Made by a program: the position numbers and the translations under genes. From assembly GCA_019925095.2 (NCBI GenBank), contig CM034402.1, forward strand, positions 12,163,501 through 12,227,500: 64,000 nt of DNA, in the 5' to 3' direction. Under the pieces are notes generated by a model. The model had not been told where the DNA came from. It searched no databases and was given only the letters and a program-made list of their open reading frames with translations. Position 1 is the first letter of the stretch; every line of letters begins with the position of its first letter. The DNA comes from Dendrolimus kikuchii. Its lineage: Eukaryota > Arthropoda > Insecta > Lepidoptera > Lasiocampidae. Positions 20,346-33,053 of the stretch are shown piece by piece.

Positions 20346-20991
20346 GGTACCGGGCTATTAGGATGAACTAGAAGGATGAGGTAGGAGGCTAGTGGAGTCA
20401 CAGATCGGGGACTATGGCGTCTGTCCGTCGCAATGTTCAAGGAACGTGGAAAAAATAGGCAGACAGTGACTCGCCATTCATTGCATGGGCCCCTAAAAAT
20501 GTCAATATTAGCGAAGGACAACATGGGTGTAAGTCGTAAGTAATCTGTATGAGAAATCTTTAGATTTGACCAAAAATAATAAAGAAACTAAAAAAAATCA
20601 AGACTCACTAATGTTTGTTGCTTCGACAACAAAAAGTTGTCTAAAATTTATTTAAGCAAAAATATTTTTTTACCGAACCGGACACTAAGAAATATGCACT
20701 TCAATTTTGCATCAAAAGTAGTGAAAAGCTTCGTGAAAATTTGAAACTTTTCAACGCCTTTTTCGAGGAAAATTGAAAAAGCTAAGCCAAACATACTGTG
20801 GTGCCGGATATTACTCAACAGAAATGAAAAATTGGTAATATGCGATCCTTGCCGATAGTGATGATATGTGAAATTTGGAAACTGGCTTATTGTTAGGAAT
20901 AAAACCGAAATCCGTTGGTACTTTTGAAATACGACCTGACATCACTTTTGATGGCTTTAGATAAATACTTTATTTTTACTTTATTAACTTA

Positions 20992-21027
20992 AGGGAGACT
21001 GGAACCTGGTCACTAATGCCGGATCAC
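20992..21027 (-). repeat. Fragment of poly-A repeat (family A)
   Basis: Only the block GGGAGACTGGAACCTGGTC plus CACTAATGCCGGA is present, followed by a short GT run (21034-21047). Confidence 0.5.
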
Positions 21028-21049
21028 AATTATGTGTGTGTGTGTGTAA

Positions 21050-21660
21050 GGGTAAATTTTTCAGCTTTTAGATTATCTGAGTCGGTCTCTGGATTTGTTT
21101 TCCGACATTTTCTTCTCTAATATCACAGTCTTCTACATCTTGTACTATGATATCAACTACACTGATGTCTTTTGCGATTTGACGGAGGTGGCAGTCATTT
21201 GACCTCCCTTGTTGCTTTCTTACTACCTTTCTACGAACTTTCTGGTTGTTTCTTAATGCTTAGTAATATTTATCTATAATCATCAATTGTCAATTAATAA
21301 GTATTTCAAAATATAAATGAGATATTTTGTTTCAAAATATAATATTATAGTAAATAAAACATGTTAGCCTATTGCCGCTTCTAAACAATTGTTTTAACAA
21401 AAATATTGGCTCCGCTAATAAAATATTGAAAATGAAACCCATTAACACTTTGAGCGTAACAACAACCGTTCTAAATCACCGAAGGGATTTTCCGGTGTTC
21501 ACTTTATTGGGCCGATCGTAAATAAAAACCATTTGGGATTTCTGGCATCGCAACAAATAACCGCTTTAACTCAGTTGCACAGAGTATTTAACACTAATAA
21601 TGGAGGTGATAAAATTTGCACATGAAATATTTATATGCGAGAGTTTTTATGCGGGTATAG
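21050..21660. other. AT-rich interval, nothing recognised
   Basis: No supportable gene or repeat. Confidence 0.4.
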
Positions 21661-21661
21661 A

Positions 21662-21790
21662 TGTATATATCAATTTATTGCTCTCCAAAATAAAGAGACA
21701 GAATAATAATACATACTTGTTATTCTATATTTAGGCGAAAATCAGACGGTGTTATCGCTTTGCGATCTCTTCTAGGCAAGCTAACATATT
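21662..21790 (-). repeat. Interspersed repeat (family E), copy 1
   Basis: Resembles 32551-32670 on the same strand and 29468-29600 and 35917-36027 on the other. Landmarks are TTTATTGCTC(A/T)CCAAAATAAA and a block reading like CGGCCTTATCGCTAAAAATG / GATCTCTT. The sense strand ends in AATAAAGTGTTA-like sequence, consistent with a non-LTR 3' end. Confidence 0.5.
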
Positions 21791-21984
21791 ATAAGATAAT
21801 CTTATCTCATTTGGTGATGTAAGGGGCTCGTAAACTTAAGTCGATATTACATGGTTCATTTCTCTCTTTCAATTTGGATAAATCAACCAGTCATCTATAT
21901 AAATTTGAATCGTTCAGTATCATTGAAAACCGTCGTGTTCTTTCTTCTTTTACTTCTGTGCCTTACAACAAAGTGGGTTCATTT

Positions 21985-22292
21985 TTTTATTGCATGAGTT
22001 CAGCAAACAGGTAGACGGCCCACCTGATGGAAAGCGGTTAACATCGCCTATAGACATTTGTAACACCAAAAATGCTACCAATGTGCTGGCGCTCTCTAAA
22101 GGAATACTGGAACCTGGCCACTAATTCCGGAACACAACTCAAACTTGTTACGGAGGCATAGTCTAGATCAGGGATGATAGCCATCCAGGTGGGCAAATGC
22201 CCTACTACCTGGCTGTGAGGTGCTTTTGTCACCTCTTACGACAGTCCGCCCGGCCGCAAGATATTGTATTCTTTCTCCGTTTCTGCACGGAT
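21985..22292 (-). mobile_element. Poly-A SINE-like repeat (family A), near full length
   Basis: Runs from the T run and TTGCATGAGTTCAGCAAAC through the family landmarks to GGCCGCAAGATATTGTATTC and TTTCTGCACGGAT. The ATCCGTGCAG-type 5' end matches those at about 39807 and 60352, supporting a defined 5' terminus. Length about 308 bp. Confidence 0.8.
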
Positions 22293-22299
22293 ACAACAA

Positions 22300-22775
22300 C
22301 TTCGTTACGTCATACAATTTCGTTGTTCAGTCTTATATTATTAGCATTAGATACTATTAATATTTAAATATACATACTTAAAATTAAATGTATATAATAA
22401 TTTTCGGCTGTAATTTTGTCCAAAATAGACAATAAAATACTTAACTACTTGACTTGAATTTGAGTATATGAGTTCAACAGAAAGGCAAAAGGAAAATCTT
22501 CCTTTCTTTCAATGCTAATAAAGGTCCCGCCCTTTATGTGGCTTTAACTGAACATAATTTTATTCACCTTTTCGTTTTTAAAAGGCTTCTTTAGACACGT
22601 TGATCCGTTTTTATGATTATACCCAAAATATATTCTAAAGGACGCTATTTAGTGAGTACTAATGGATTACGTGGGTTTCGCTTGACGTTTTGTACGTCTT
22701 TTATGTCTTTTTAATGACTTTAGTTAATAGGAACTGTGCTCGTGACTTCGTCTGCGTTTAGTTACAAAAAAAGCA
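22300..22775. other. Noncoding interval
   Basis: No supportable gene or repeat recognised. Confidence 0.4.
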
Positions 22776-23015
22776 GAAAGAAAGAAAAAGCTTTATTTTC
22801 ATAGATGTATGTACACACAGTAAATAAAGTAAGTGTATAAAACATTGTATATATAATATAAATCATAAAGTATAATTTAAAATTTAAAACGCACACACAC
22901 ACACATATAGAAAAAATACGTACATCACTTTCACACCAATGCGGTTAGAATTCAGCACTATGCTGCGACAAGGGCTGACGCAGCGCTGATTTTTGGTTCC
23001 AGCCTTCATCAAAAG
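22776..23015 (-). mobile_element. CTTT-tailed repeat (family C), copy 2
   Basis: Minus strand reads AAAAATCAGCGCTGCGTCAG, GTCGCAGCATAGTGCTGAAT, an AT-rich spacer, ATGAAAATAAAGC and a CTTTCTTTCTGC tail. Same arrangement as 2925-3166 and 40786-40995. A short AC microsatellite sits within. Confidence 0.65.
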
Positions 23016-23444
23016 AAAAGAATGACATAAACATGTTTTCGTTTCAATTCTGAATATAGAAATATTAACAATATTAAACTTGTAATGTACATAATAAATC
23101 ATTAACTAATTGAGTTTAAATTGCAGTAATTGCTAATAACAATAAAATAAAAATTAGTAAAAACATCTTATTTTCTCCACGTAAGGAGAGTTCCACTCTT
23201 CTGGGTTGCGTATACACATAAACATACTATAGTAATTAATATTGTGAAAAAATATATAACAATCAAAGTTATTTAAGTACAAACATACATAAGTATTTAA
23301 AACAACTAATAAGGGTTTACATGTACTTAGTAATAAATATTTGAATAATATGTATAAAAAATAATAATTTAAGACAACATAATGGTCGAGTATAAGTTGA
23401 ATTTATGAAAGGATGGTTAATGGTAATATGTAATATTATTGCTT

Positions 23445-23590
23445 TTTTTGTTACCTGAAGCAGGCAAACAGTCAGACGACCTACTTTATAGAAGGTGGGT
23501 ACCATTGGCTATGCACGTTTGCAACACCGGGGGTCCAAGGTTGCCAACGCGTTGCCGTCCTCTAAGGAATGTTATCACTCCCTTCTTAAA
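23445..23590 (-). repeat. Diverged relative of poly-A repeat family A
   Basis: T run, then GCAGGCAAACAGTCAGACGA, TACCATTGGCTATGCACG and TTTGCAACACCGG, then a different body (GGTCCAAGGTTGCCAACGCG). A related but distinct subfamily or another element's 3' end. Confidence 0.5.
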
Positions 23591-23644
23591 TAATCCCATG
23601 TCGTAGCGCAGAGGAAAAATCTTGGCGGGAAGTTCAGTTCAAAA

Positions 23645-23882
23645 TAAACGTGGTGGTAGGGCATTTGCCCGTCTGGGTGGCTTCCACCCCTGGTCTAGAG
23701 TACGTCGCCATAACAACATTGAGTTGTGTTCTGGTGGCATCAGTGGCCAGGTTCCAGTTTCTACTACAAAGCCGGCAGCACATTGGCAGGATCTCTGGTA
23801 TTGCTAATAATAGGCGACGGTAACTACTTGCCATCACAGTTGGGCCGTCAGCTTGTCTGCTGATATTCAGCAATAAAAAGAA
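23645..23882 (+). mobile_element. Poly-A SINE-like repeat (family A), diverged
   Basis: From GTGGTGGTAGGGCATTTGCC through CACCCCTGGTCTAGAGTACG, GGCCAGGTTCCAGTTTC and TAGGCGACGGTAAC to TCAGCAATAAAAAG. Several substitutions and a changed middle section suggest an older copy. Confidence 0.7.
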
Positions 23883-23889
23883 CGTTCTA

Positions 23890-24480
23890 GAGAACCGTTG
23901 CTATGAGTTCTAGAGATTGCATTGTAGTGAATGTAATTTAAAAGTAATCTATAAACACACATCACGGTTCTCTCACTTTTTGATTTTTTTTTCGACATAT
24001 TTTATTTCCAAATCAATCACAAATTAATAATCTTAATAAGTTTTTTTTTTACAATTTTAACTAATTTAGTTTGGAAATATGTTTTATTTAAAAACATCAA
24101 AAAGCGAGAGAAGAATAGATATCCTTATGATTATAAAGAATATCGTTATGATTTTTCACGATCAGTCTACCGATACCGCGCACAACTATATACAAAATAT
24201 TTCACACACAAATGGCGATGGGTTTAATGCGAGTAGAAAAACATATACAGTTTATGTATTACACCAACCGACAGTGTAGTTTATATATAAACATCAATTT
24301 CTGTGAAGGAATTTCGAACCTCAAACTAAGGAAAAAGGTGATTTATCTACCAAATTGCATTTACATAGAGTTACTGATATCTTAGAAAAATTAGTGTGAC
24401 ATATAACAATATAGACAGATGGACAAAAGTTCAGATATAACAACTGCAACAAGATTTTGGAAAAGTATAGATACACTACC
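23890..24480. other. AT-rich interval, nothing recognised
   Basis: No supportable gene. The 66-codon frame at 24079-24279 has no recognisable motif. Confidence 0.4.
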
Positions 24481-24494
24481 TATATTTTTTCTAT

Positions 24495-24960
24495 GGGACC
24501 TGCCGTCCTAGAACCGAACGGCTTATACCGTGACGATGGCAAGAGACCCGATGGTATGTCATTGTTGCCCTGGAAGATGGGTCGCCCCTTAGTATAGGAC
24601 GCGTCTTGCGTCTTGTCTTACTTACGTCTTACGATACTTTGGCAGCGTCCCATATTCCAGCTACTAGCATGTCTGCCGGTACAGCAGCTGCACAACAGGA
24701 GGCCCTAAAACGCCGCAAATACTCAGCCAACGGAAACGGCTACATATTGGCGGCTTTTGGGGTCGAGACCCCGGGACCTGGGGGCCTGAGGCGCACATGC
24801 TTTATCGAGACATAGCCAAACCTCTATTGGATGTCTGACGTGACTAAAAGACTGGTTTATACCTCGGACAACGCATCAGCATTGCCATTCAGCGAGGCAA
24901 TGTGGCCAGTCTTTTGGACAGGTTTCCGACTGACAGCGGTCTGGAACTAGATTTTATAGC
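24495..24960 (+). pseudogene. Decayed C-terminal domain of a retroelement polyprotein
   Basis: In one frame it reads [20 protein letters not shown] then [13 protein letters not shown] and a stop where a Trp codon would be expected before DAS. After a frame change it continues SHIPATSMSAGTAAAQQEAL, KRRKYSANGNGYI and FGVETPGP. After another shift it ends LGQRISIAIQRGNVASLL. The DGKRPDG ... VETPG ... QR(I/L)S(I/L)A(I/L)QRGN pattern recurs C-terminally in a class of reverse-transcriptase-like invertebrate repeat proteins. I am confident it is a decayed repeat-derived gene but not of its clade. At least two frameshifts and one stop. Confidence 0.6.
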
Positions 24961-24961
24961 T

Positions 24962-25379
24962 TAATTTTAGTTTGTATATATAGTTCATTTTTAGTTTAAT
25001 TTATTTATAATTTAGTTTATTTTTAATTAGGTGTTTGATTTAAAAAAATAAATGCATTAAATAGTTTAAAAAAAAGTAGAATAATATAGGTACACTACCT
25101 AATATAAATACCTAATGTACTATAATAGTTTAAATATTGACGTTTCCGCTAAAGGCACAATTTCTTTAGAAAATTATGGTCGACGAGTCGCAGCTTGTTA
25201 AAATAAGTGCTTTCGTATAATTGGCGCTGCATTTCACAGTAGAATGCACTCGGGCAATTCTAGTTTGCAAAGAATTGCTATCAAAGGGTAAAAGTGACTT
25301 TCTCATGAATTTCGATGCAAGTTGTGTTATTAGATTCTTGTACGAGAGTATTTTTGTTTGAATTGAAGACGTGAAACGA
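24962..25379. other. AT-rich interval, nothing recognised
   Basis: No supportable gene or repeat. Confidence 0.4.
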
Positions 25380-25389
25380 ATACATAAAT

Positions 25390-25874
25390 ACATACATACA
25401 TAACTTCACGCCAGTTCCCTTGCGGGGTAGGCGCGAACAACAGAGCGCCATTTAGGCTTATTCTTACACACCTCACTTGCTTCTTTGACATTCATAGCTC
25501 TTGTCATGCACGCTCGTCTGTTCTTAAAGCTTCTGACATCACCTTCTGCTAGTACATGATCAATTTGATCATGGAAGGTGTGTCGTGGCCTTCCACGACT
25601 TCTGCATCCATCCACTTTTGCATTGTATATCTGTTTAGTCATTCTTTCATCATGTATTCTTTCCACATGCCCGAACCACCGGAGCATTCCTTTCCTTACC
25701 TTCACCCAGACACTCTCTTTCAGACCAACTCTCTTTCTTACTTCGGTATTACGAACGCGGTCCGCGAGCGTCACTCCGCAGATTTTGCGAAGTGCTCGCA
25801 TCTCGACCGCGTTTACTCTACTTTCATGCTCTCTCTTCCATACCCAACTCTCGCTTCCATACGTGAGCGTAGGT
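25390..25874 (-). mobile_element. 5'-truncated RTE LINE insertion with open C-terminal frame
   Basis: A 485-bp fragment of the RTE family, flanked by the 10-bp duplication ATACATAAAT (25380-25389 and 25875-25884). The minus-strand frame at 25801-25406 (131 aa) is the RTE C-terminal region: MRALRKICGV, RWFGHVERI, SRGRPRHTFHDQID, YPARELA. It has no stop, but it lacks endonuclease and RT motifs and is a dead truncation. The (TATG)n tail lies at the left. Confidence 0.92.
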
Positions 25875-25889
25875 ATACATAAATGCTTT

Positions 25890-26690
25890 TATTATAATAT
25901 CGTCACATACAATAAGATAAAATAACTTTAAAAAAAAGAAATAGCATGCGAACAAATAACAGAAGAACAGCAGGAGTGAACAGGCGAGTAATAAAAAAAT
26001 ATCTACACACAAATGTGCCACTGCTGCATTCTTACCTCCCCATTTTTATAAGAACAAAAGTTATAACGTTTGTGCTTAGTTTATTTATAATAGTTCATTA
26101 TAATGAAATAGTTTAATTCGTTGTTAATTATTTACTAACTAATTAATTCCGTTGTCTTATCGACCTTTTTTTGCTTTTCACTGCTGTCCTGCGCAATATT
26201 TAGGTCGGCCAACTGGTTACCCCAAATACGCTTAGTTTGCAGTGTGATTCTCCTCTATCCGTATTAAAATCAGCAATCATTCATAGCTGATTAATAGACT
26301 TAAAATATTTTAGCAAGACCAGAGCTTAATGTGACCCCGTTTGTTTCTGACAGGCAATTAACATCGCATCCATTGTGATCCCATCACTGCTATGTCTAGG
26401 CTTGATAAGCTGTACGAGAAATGATTTTCCAATCATTATAATTGTTACAGTTAAAACTAAGCCTCATGATATGCTTGTTTTTATCGAAATGATCCCAGTA
26501 CTAATGTTAATTTACTAATCAGTATGAGACGAAAGAGCAAGTGTTTGAAAAATCACAAGACAATATATTGGTGGCAGTTGCTTCTTCCAAATAAAACTCG
26601 ATGTTGACTGTACGACTTATTATTTCGATGTTTACAATATTTGTAATTAATTTAAACATAGATGAGTATAGATAATAATGGTAGTAATCG
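25890..26690. other. AT-rich interval, nothing recognised
   Basis: No supportable gene. A hairpin AGTGGCGTT/AACGCCACT lies just beyond, near 26721-26747. Confidence 0.4.
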
Positions 26691-26896
26691 TAGAGAGAGA
26701 GAGTAGTCGAAGAATAGTGGTGAGTGGCGTTTCGGCCTTCAACGCCACTTCTTCTGTGGCATCTTCTGTCCGACGCGTAGCTGCTAATTGCGCGAGCTAT
26801 GGGCGTCGGTGGTGTGCGGGACGTGGAGAAATTGTGCACCAGCAGGCGGGTCAAGGGAGCGCTCTCTATCCGTCACACAATACATAATTGTAAAAA

Positions 26897-27050
26897 AATA
26901 TGGATGGATTGTGTGGAGGATGACATGATAATAATTTCAGGTGTGACAGAGGACGTATGCCAAAATAGAGGATTATAGAAGGTGAAGACATATTATACCG
27001 ACCCCAAATAATTGGTACACGGTGAAAGGAAAGAGAGAATAGCAATACAT
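26897..27050 (+). pseudogene. C-terminal fragment of a second RTE-type LINE
   Basis: Reads approximately WMDCVEDDM, SGVTEDVCQNRG, then a stop, then KTYYTDPK. This is the tail phrase of RTE-type proteins (W-x-D-C-V-x-x-D-M ... G-V-T ... ADPK). One or more stops are present. The sister fragment at 57885-57965 preserves the same 3' end. Confidence 0.5.
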
Positions 27051-27054
27051 AACT

Positions 27055-28076
27055 GTCTCAAAACTATAAAACTTTGTAAATTTTATTTCATTTAAAAACT
27101 GCTGACCTTTTAAAAACTTATAATGCACAATATTATGAAGCAGTGCAGCGAAAAGAACAATAACTTTGCAAAGTGCACAATGTTCACTGCGCGTCTCAGC
27201 TTCATTTTTATTCTTCCAGTTTTCTTCATATTTTCAGGAAAATAGTAAAAACAAAACACCGCGTCAATGCAATAACATGTATAATCTTTCAAGTAACATT
27301 ATGATTTTGATGGATGATAGTTAATATGGCGCGGTAAGTGTAAATATTTTAAAAGAAATTAGTTTGGAAGTAGGTACTTTTATAAAAATATTAAACGGAA
27401 AATATGAAAGAAAGTTCTATATTTTACCTCAAACGTCAAGACAATCACGTATGTCGGGAGCAGGTAACCTCTAGTTCATTTACTATAGTCATTAGTTATA
27501 ACCATATCTCCTGTCATACGGGAAACATGTAATAAATCTTTGGAATATGGAATTCATTACATTACAATAACTTTATTTACAACAATTTATTCCCTATAAC
27601 CATGAAAATTATTACTATTAATCTAGTGGAATGTCCATGACAATGAGTATTAAAAATGTAGGAGCTTGATTTAATGATTTGAATATTTTAAATGAAAGTG
27701 TGATCAATATGCCGCTAGGTACGGTGGTGCAGTTGGAAAAAAAAAACTAAAACTTAGGGTTAACCGCCACACATATAATTGAGAGACGAATCCATTTTTC
27801 AGTGTCCATAAATCTATATTGTTATAATTATATTTTAAAACAAATCATAATTTTCTTAATAACTATTTAAATCAAAACCAATTGGTAAGATATTTACTTC
27901 CAAAACAGTGAAAAATGATCTCTTTCGAAAAATTCTTGGTAGTAGAGTTTAATTTTTTTAAATAAATCATTTCATATTAGTATTTAGTGTGTATCCATAT
28001 CAATCGTCTAGATTTAAGTTTATGGTGAACATTAAAGAGTTTTCATTCATTCATTCATTTAGTTCACATCAGTTAA
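27055..28076. other. AT-rich interval, (CATT)n tract near the right end
   Basis: No gene supported. A (CATT)n run at 28042-28060 follows TTAAAGAGTTTT and may be the tail of an older retroelement. Confidence 0.4.
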
Positions 28077-28079
28077 GTA

Positions 28080-28371
28080 CACTGACGGACTCATAAACTG
28101 CATCAAAGTAATAGACGACTTTGAAATAAATATTTTAACCATGTATGCAAACTTTCTATACAGATTTAAATTGAAACCTCTAGATTGGTTCGTGAACTTT
28201 AAAACAGCGTAGGGTCATATCCTTAAGTTTAAGTTTGTGTACTGGAAAGGACCTTAAGACTTTTTTTGAAGAAAAAACAGAAATTTAAGGAAAATTGGTT
28301 TAATTAAAAAATTGGTTTTAACAATAGACACAAGCTTTATGCAAGAGTTTATTTATGTTTTAATAAGGTGT
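28080..28371. mobile_element. Isolated Tc1 inverted repeat
   Basis: About 292 bp matching the left inverted repeat of the Tc1 element at 62204-63858, beginning CACTGACGGACTCATAAAC after TA (28078-28079). Identity ends at AATAAGGTGT, where a SINE in reverse orientation begins. No transposase body or partner repeat follows. Either a SINE replaced the remainder or a deletion removed it. Confidence 0.88.
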
Positions 28372-28505
28372 CAGCTCATAAATGTCACACTGCTGAGTTC
28401 GGGTCTCCCATTTTTAAGTATTGTCAGGTTTCACTTGTCAGTTATCCCGATGAGGAGGTTTCATTACGAAGTTTTTACTTCACCGTCAGAACTTGCTAAT
28501 AGTAA
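28372..28505 (-). mobile_element. tRNA-derived SINE (family T2), 3' portion
   Basis: Minus strand reads TGACGGTGAAGTAAAAAC, GGGATAACTGACAAGTG, ACCCGAACTCAGCAGTGTG and CATTTATGAGCTG. These are diverged counterparts of the 29062-29350 SINE. Its 3' end abuts the Tc1 inverted repeat exactly where identity with that repeat stops. Confidence 0.65.
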
Positions 28506-28705
28506 TAATATATATAATAAATAGAACAAATAAATTGATTAACCGGCGCAAGCTTCTCAGTCGTTTAGAATTTAGCACGTCGTCATTAAAATGAGATGCA
28601 GTTGCGTTATCCACAAAACGTCTTAGGTCATGCTCTAGCTTAAATATACTATATGTTTATATATAAGATAGTATTTTCTTAAGTTTTTGCTACAAGTACA
28701 CATAA

Positions 28706-28845
28706 ATAAAACTACGTTTTAACGGTTTTAAGCGCGCCATTTAATTTGGTCTTTATTTTGACGTTTCGGCCACTTTTCAGTAGCTGTGATCACGGGAGAC
28801 AAATATCTCAAATATCAATGACTAATGTTAAAGTTATTTGGACAA
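28706..28845 (-). repeat. Solo Penelope-like terminal repeat
   Basis: Diverged reverse-orientation copy of the 7320-7475 repeat: ATAAAACTACGTTTTAACGG, GACGTTTCGGCCACTTTTCA, TGTGATCACGG, and then similarity through GAGACAAATATCTCAAATATC. No coding region accompanies it. Confidence 0.75.
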
Positions 28846-28961
28846 GTGGCCTATAAATTATGTTTATTAAATATTGTATTTTATGACTTCTTAAAGATCC
28901 ATCTAAATTTTTGTAGATATGTATTTGTATCGTATATATCTATGTAATATATACAATTTCA

Positions 28962-29350
<389 letters not shown>

Positions 29351-29362
29351 CTATTATATTAT

Positions 29363-29399
<37 letters not shown>

Positions 29400-29467
29400 A
29401 TTATTATTAAAATGTAAGTAGTTCGTACTATTTGTTACGTATACCACCATCGCCATTATCATCTCAA

Positions 29468-29600
29468 TTCATTCCTGGGGTTATCTGGAAAAGATCGCTT
29501 TTTAACGATAAGACCGCCCTTTATACATAATTAGATATATATTTTGTCCTTAAGTTCATTTTTGTATTGGTGTATAATAAAGTGTTATCTAACAATCTAA
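29468..29600 (+). repeat. Interspersed repeat (family E), copy 2
   Basis: TTATCTGGAAAAGATCGC, ACGATAAGACCGCC and AATAAAGTGTTATCTAACAA match the 32551-32670 copy in opposite orientation. Likely the 3' end of a non-LTR element. Confidence 0.5.
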
Positions 29601-29609
29601 ATCCTTTCT

Positions 29610-32540
29610 TTAACCAATTTAGTTAGCTAATCTTTTAATATAATTTGAACGTTGTTTTGTACAAAACGTTTCTTGCATTGTTTAAAACTGTTGCAACTTT
29701 CCGTCGTTTCGATGTTAATTAATTTCCCTGCAAACAAAACAATGCGCTTTGAAGCTTTTGAAATTATATTTTAATTCTTGTATTTTAAACTTTAAATATA
29801 TTTTAAACAATACGTGAATTCATCTGACAACGCAAACAATGAATTGTTTATATTTGAAATCAATTATTTTACTATTTATAATTACAAATGTTAATTGATT
29901 TCAAATCAAAATATTCATGACGTAAACAAGAATGATTTTACTAAACATTTTACTGCTTTTATTGCCGCATTTAAATAACTTTGCTATAGAAATTTATAGA
30001 TAGTCTTATAAAACCGTTGTCTTACAGCTATATGGATATTAAGGTAGTGAATATTTAATTATAGCTCACTTTTGTAGGCTTACAAGGAACCTTTTGAAGT
30101 AGTATTATACATAAAACTATAGCAATAGTGTTAAAATTCTAGTCCTGTATTGTAACTAATTATTATTAAAAATCTCAAGAACAAAGTGTCTTAATAAGAA
30201 AAGTGTTAATTACTTGGATGGTTTCTTAGTTCAAAGAGTTTCAGGAAATTTAAATAATATTTAAATCAGTGTTTTTTAGATTGGTTTGTAATATCGATTT
30301 GGAAGTATTAATTAAATAAAATTAGCAAAAAAAGGGAAAATATGTGATATTATATACAAAGATAACAACCATAGACAAAAACTATGAAATAAAGTAGAAA
30401 GAAAAAAACAGACTTAACAACCTAGTCGCGTAGGTAATAATATAACGTAAAAAATATTACTTTGGTATATTTGGAAAAATGGCATTGCATGCATGTAGTA
30501 TGTTTGTACCTGAAAATGGCTCACAAATTCACGCATGTATAGTTTTAACATGGCTTTATCGAGTTCAGTACGACAATATCATAACTGTATACAAACAAAA
30601 CATATAACAAGATCATGAAGATATTGCAAAACACATTTTGCACTGAAATAAAAGCATTCGTAAACAACAAAAATTCACACAAGGCGACCGGTTTCAGTTC
30701 GAAAACAATAAAACGTGGCAAAACATTGAAAAATACAAAAATGAGATGCCAATTAGCTAATAAGGCAACATAAGTGAAAACAATAGAAAAATAAATATCA
30801 ATTACTCTTCGATAACTTGTCAAAAACTTTTTTTTGTATTTACTTCTTTAATGTATAGGTTTTTAAAAGTTTGGATATGTATCATAACATCATTTGAAAA
30901 ATTTATCATAACAACGTATATTTCTTGCCTAAGTTTTTGGTACATTTTTCATTACGAAAATGCCAACTTCATATTATTATAAGTACAATGATTTCAATTA
31001 TTGATGATTGTTGATTTGTAACAGAACTTATAAATAGATTATGTTTACTTATATAAATATGAAAATGATGTAGCTTCGGTACTGACGTGTTAAATTTTTA
31101 TCAATTTCGATGAAATTTTTATGTAGGTATTTTAAAAACCAGAGATCAACATATGTTATGCAATGAAACTATCGAAAAACAGAAGTTTTGTGATTTGAGG
31201 AACTAAGTCCGATCAAGGTTTATTATTGTTCTAATTGCAGTTGGTCCTATTAGAATACATGTTGAAAACATATTAATTAATTGTTTTTGCAAGTAAATCT
31301 GACACATGTTACCTGTGGCACAGACGCGTCTTCGAAGAAATTTAAATAATACAATAGGTACATATTACATGTTACCTTTGGGAGTATCCTGCAGAAAATA
31401 ACATCGTACAGTTATTTTATTGCTATGGATTATTCCAGAAATGATATTTTAACTGTTTTCGATATTGTTTATGGGATAAATGCGCTAGGGGTTTTATATG
31501 ATTCTCTTATATTAGTGGTGTAGTTTATACACTAAACTAACTCATGTTTATACTTACATTAAAATTTTAATTTAATGCATGACAATGAAGAGACACATTT
31601 TGAGAAGCTGTTTACATTGTTTTGTATAAGTCTTTAAAAGTATTAGAGAACTTTTTAATATAAAAATTAAGATGGTACATTACTACCTCAAAGCCTTATT
31701 AAACGCCACGCAAAAGAATCTTCAAAATCGGTACATAAACAACAAAGTTGTATCAGAACAAAGAAACATATCTAGAGACGAATAAAGAACATCACCTGTC
31801 TAGTCAAAATAAATTCTTAGTTTTACTCATTGATAGGCGTGGTTTGTAACACGGGCTATATAAATTAGTAGCTAATGATAAAAATCTATTTAAATCGGAA
31901 TCTCTATTGAAAATAATTTAATATGAAAATAAACCTTTACTAATATGTGCAGGTGTGTGAAATGTTAAACTTTGTTTCAACACTAAAGAAATTTAATTAT
32001 ATATTTTGAGACAAAAGCTTTGGGTGCCTGAGGCCTGTTTCAAATTCATTACGTACGTATCATAATACGTATATATGATATATACAGGCCGTGAAATTCG
32101 TATTCTCTGTTATATGAGTAAATATGACAGAGACCAACTTTCGTACGAATGTGCTATTGCTCCCGGTAGTTCGGGACATAAACCCGCTACGATTATAATA
32201 TGTTCAAAGTTATTACTCTGTCTTTTAGGTACAGATCGTTATAATATATCTACCAACACATAAAAAAGGTGAACACTACAGCGCATTCGATTATTGGTTT
32301 TGTTTAAAATATGACTTTATAAATACTATGATACCATCCTAATCGACATTTTGCTTCGTTTGTTCATTAAGCCTAGTCCTATACATTTGCCCGGTTGTTC
32401 TTTTCAGGAATGTCTGGTATTACCTAAATTCTCCTAAAAGATAGAAACAAACATTTAGCTGTTTTCACGTTTATGTAAATTTATATAACGTTGCCTTTGA
32501 TAATAACGTAGAAGAGCTTGAGTGTGACTTGGGAAATATA
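29610..32540. other. Long AT-rich interval, nothing recognised
   Basis: Nearly 3 kb of AT-rich DNA with no gene, splice pattern or repeat I can support. The frames at 30545-30823 and 32075-32263 have no recognisable domain. Confidence 0.45.
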
Positions 32541-32550
32541 TATTAGATTA

Positions 32551-32670
32551 GATAACACTTTATTGCTCACCAAAATAAATAATAAACCAAATGCATAAAT
32601 ACTTCTTGGCAAAACACAGGCGGCCTTATCGCTAAAAATGATCTCTTTGAGACAACCAACTTAAAAGAAA
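32551..32670 (-). repeat. Interspersed repeat (family E), copy 3
   Basis: TAACACTTTATTGCTCACC, then AGGCGGCCTTATCGCTAAAA and GATCTCTTTGAGACAACC. See the copies at 21662, 29468 and 35917. Confidence 0.5.
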
Positions 32671-33053
32671 TTCTAACTAATTTGTCTGAAATATTAATAT
32701 CTAAAATTTTGTGACACGTGACTATTAGTGGAAAACTAATATACCAGTAGATATAGTAACGTAACACCATGACCCATGAAAAATATGTAGATATATATTC
32801 ATCTTTTATATACATTAGTTTTCAGTGTGATAGTGACTTATATAAAACATAGCGGAGAAAAAGCAATACGGAAATTGGCAGTTTATATGGAGAATGTCAT
32901 CTCTCTAGATGGCTATTTCGGTAAAAAGAGTAGAAATAATGCGGGTTTGACGTTGTAATGAATGACACGCGTGCTTGCGATCTCACATGATACGGAAGAA
33001 CGCGCAAGTGGAGAAGTAAAATCCACTAGATTTAGGATTTAAAATAGAAATTA

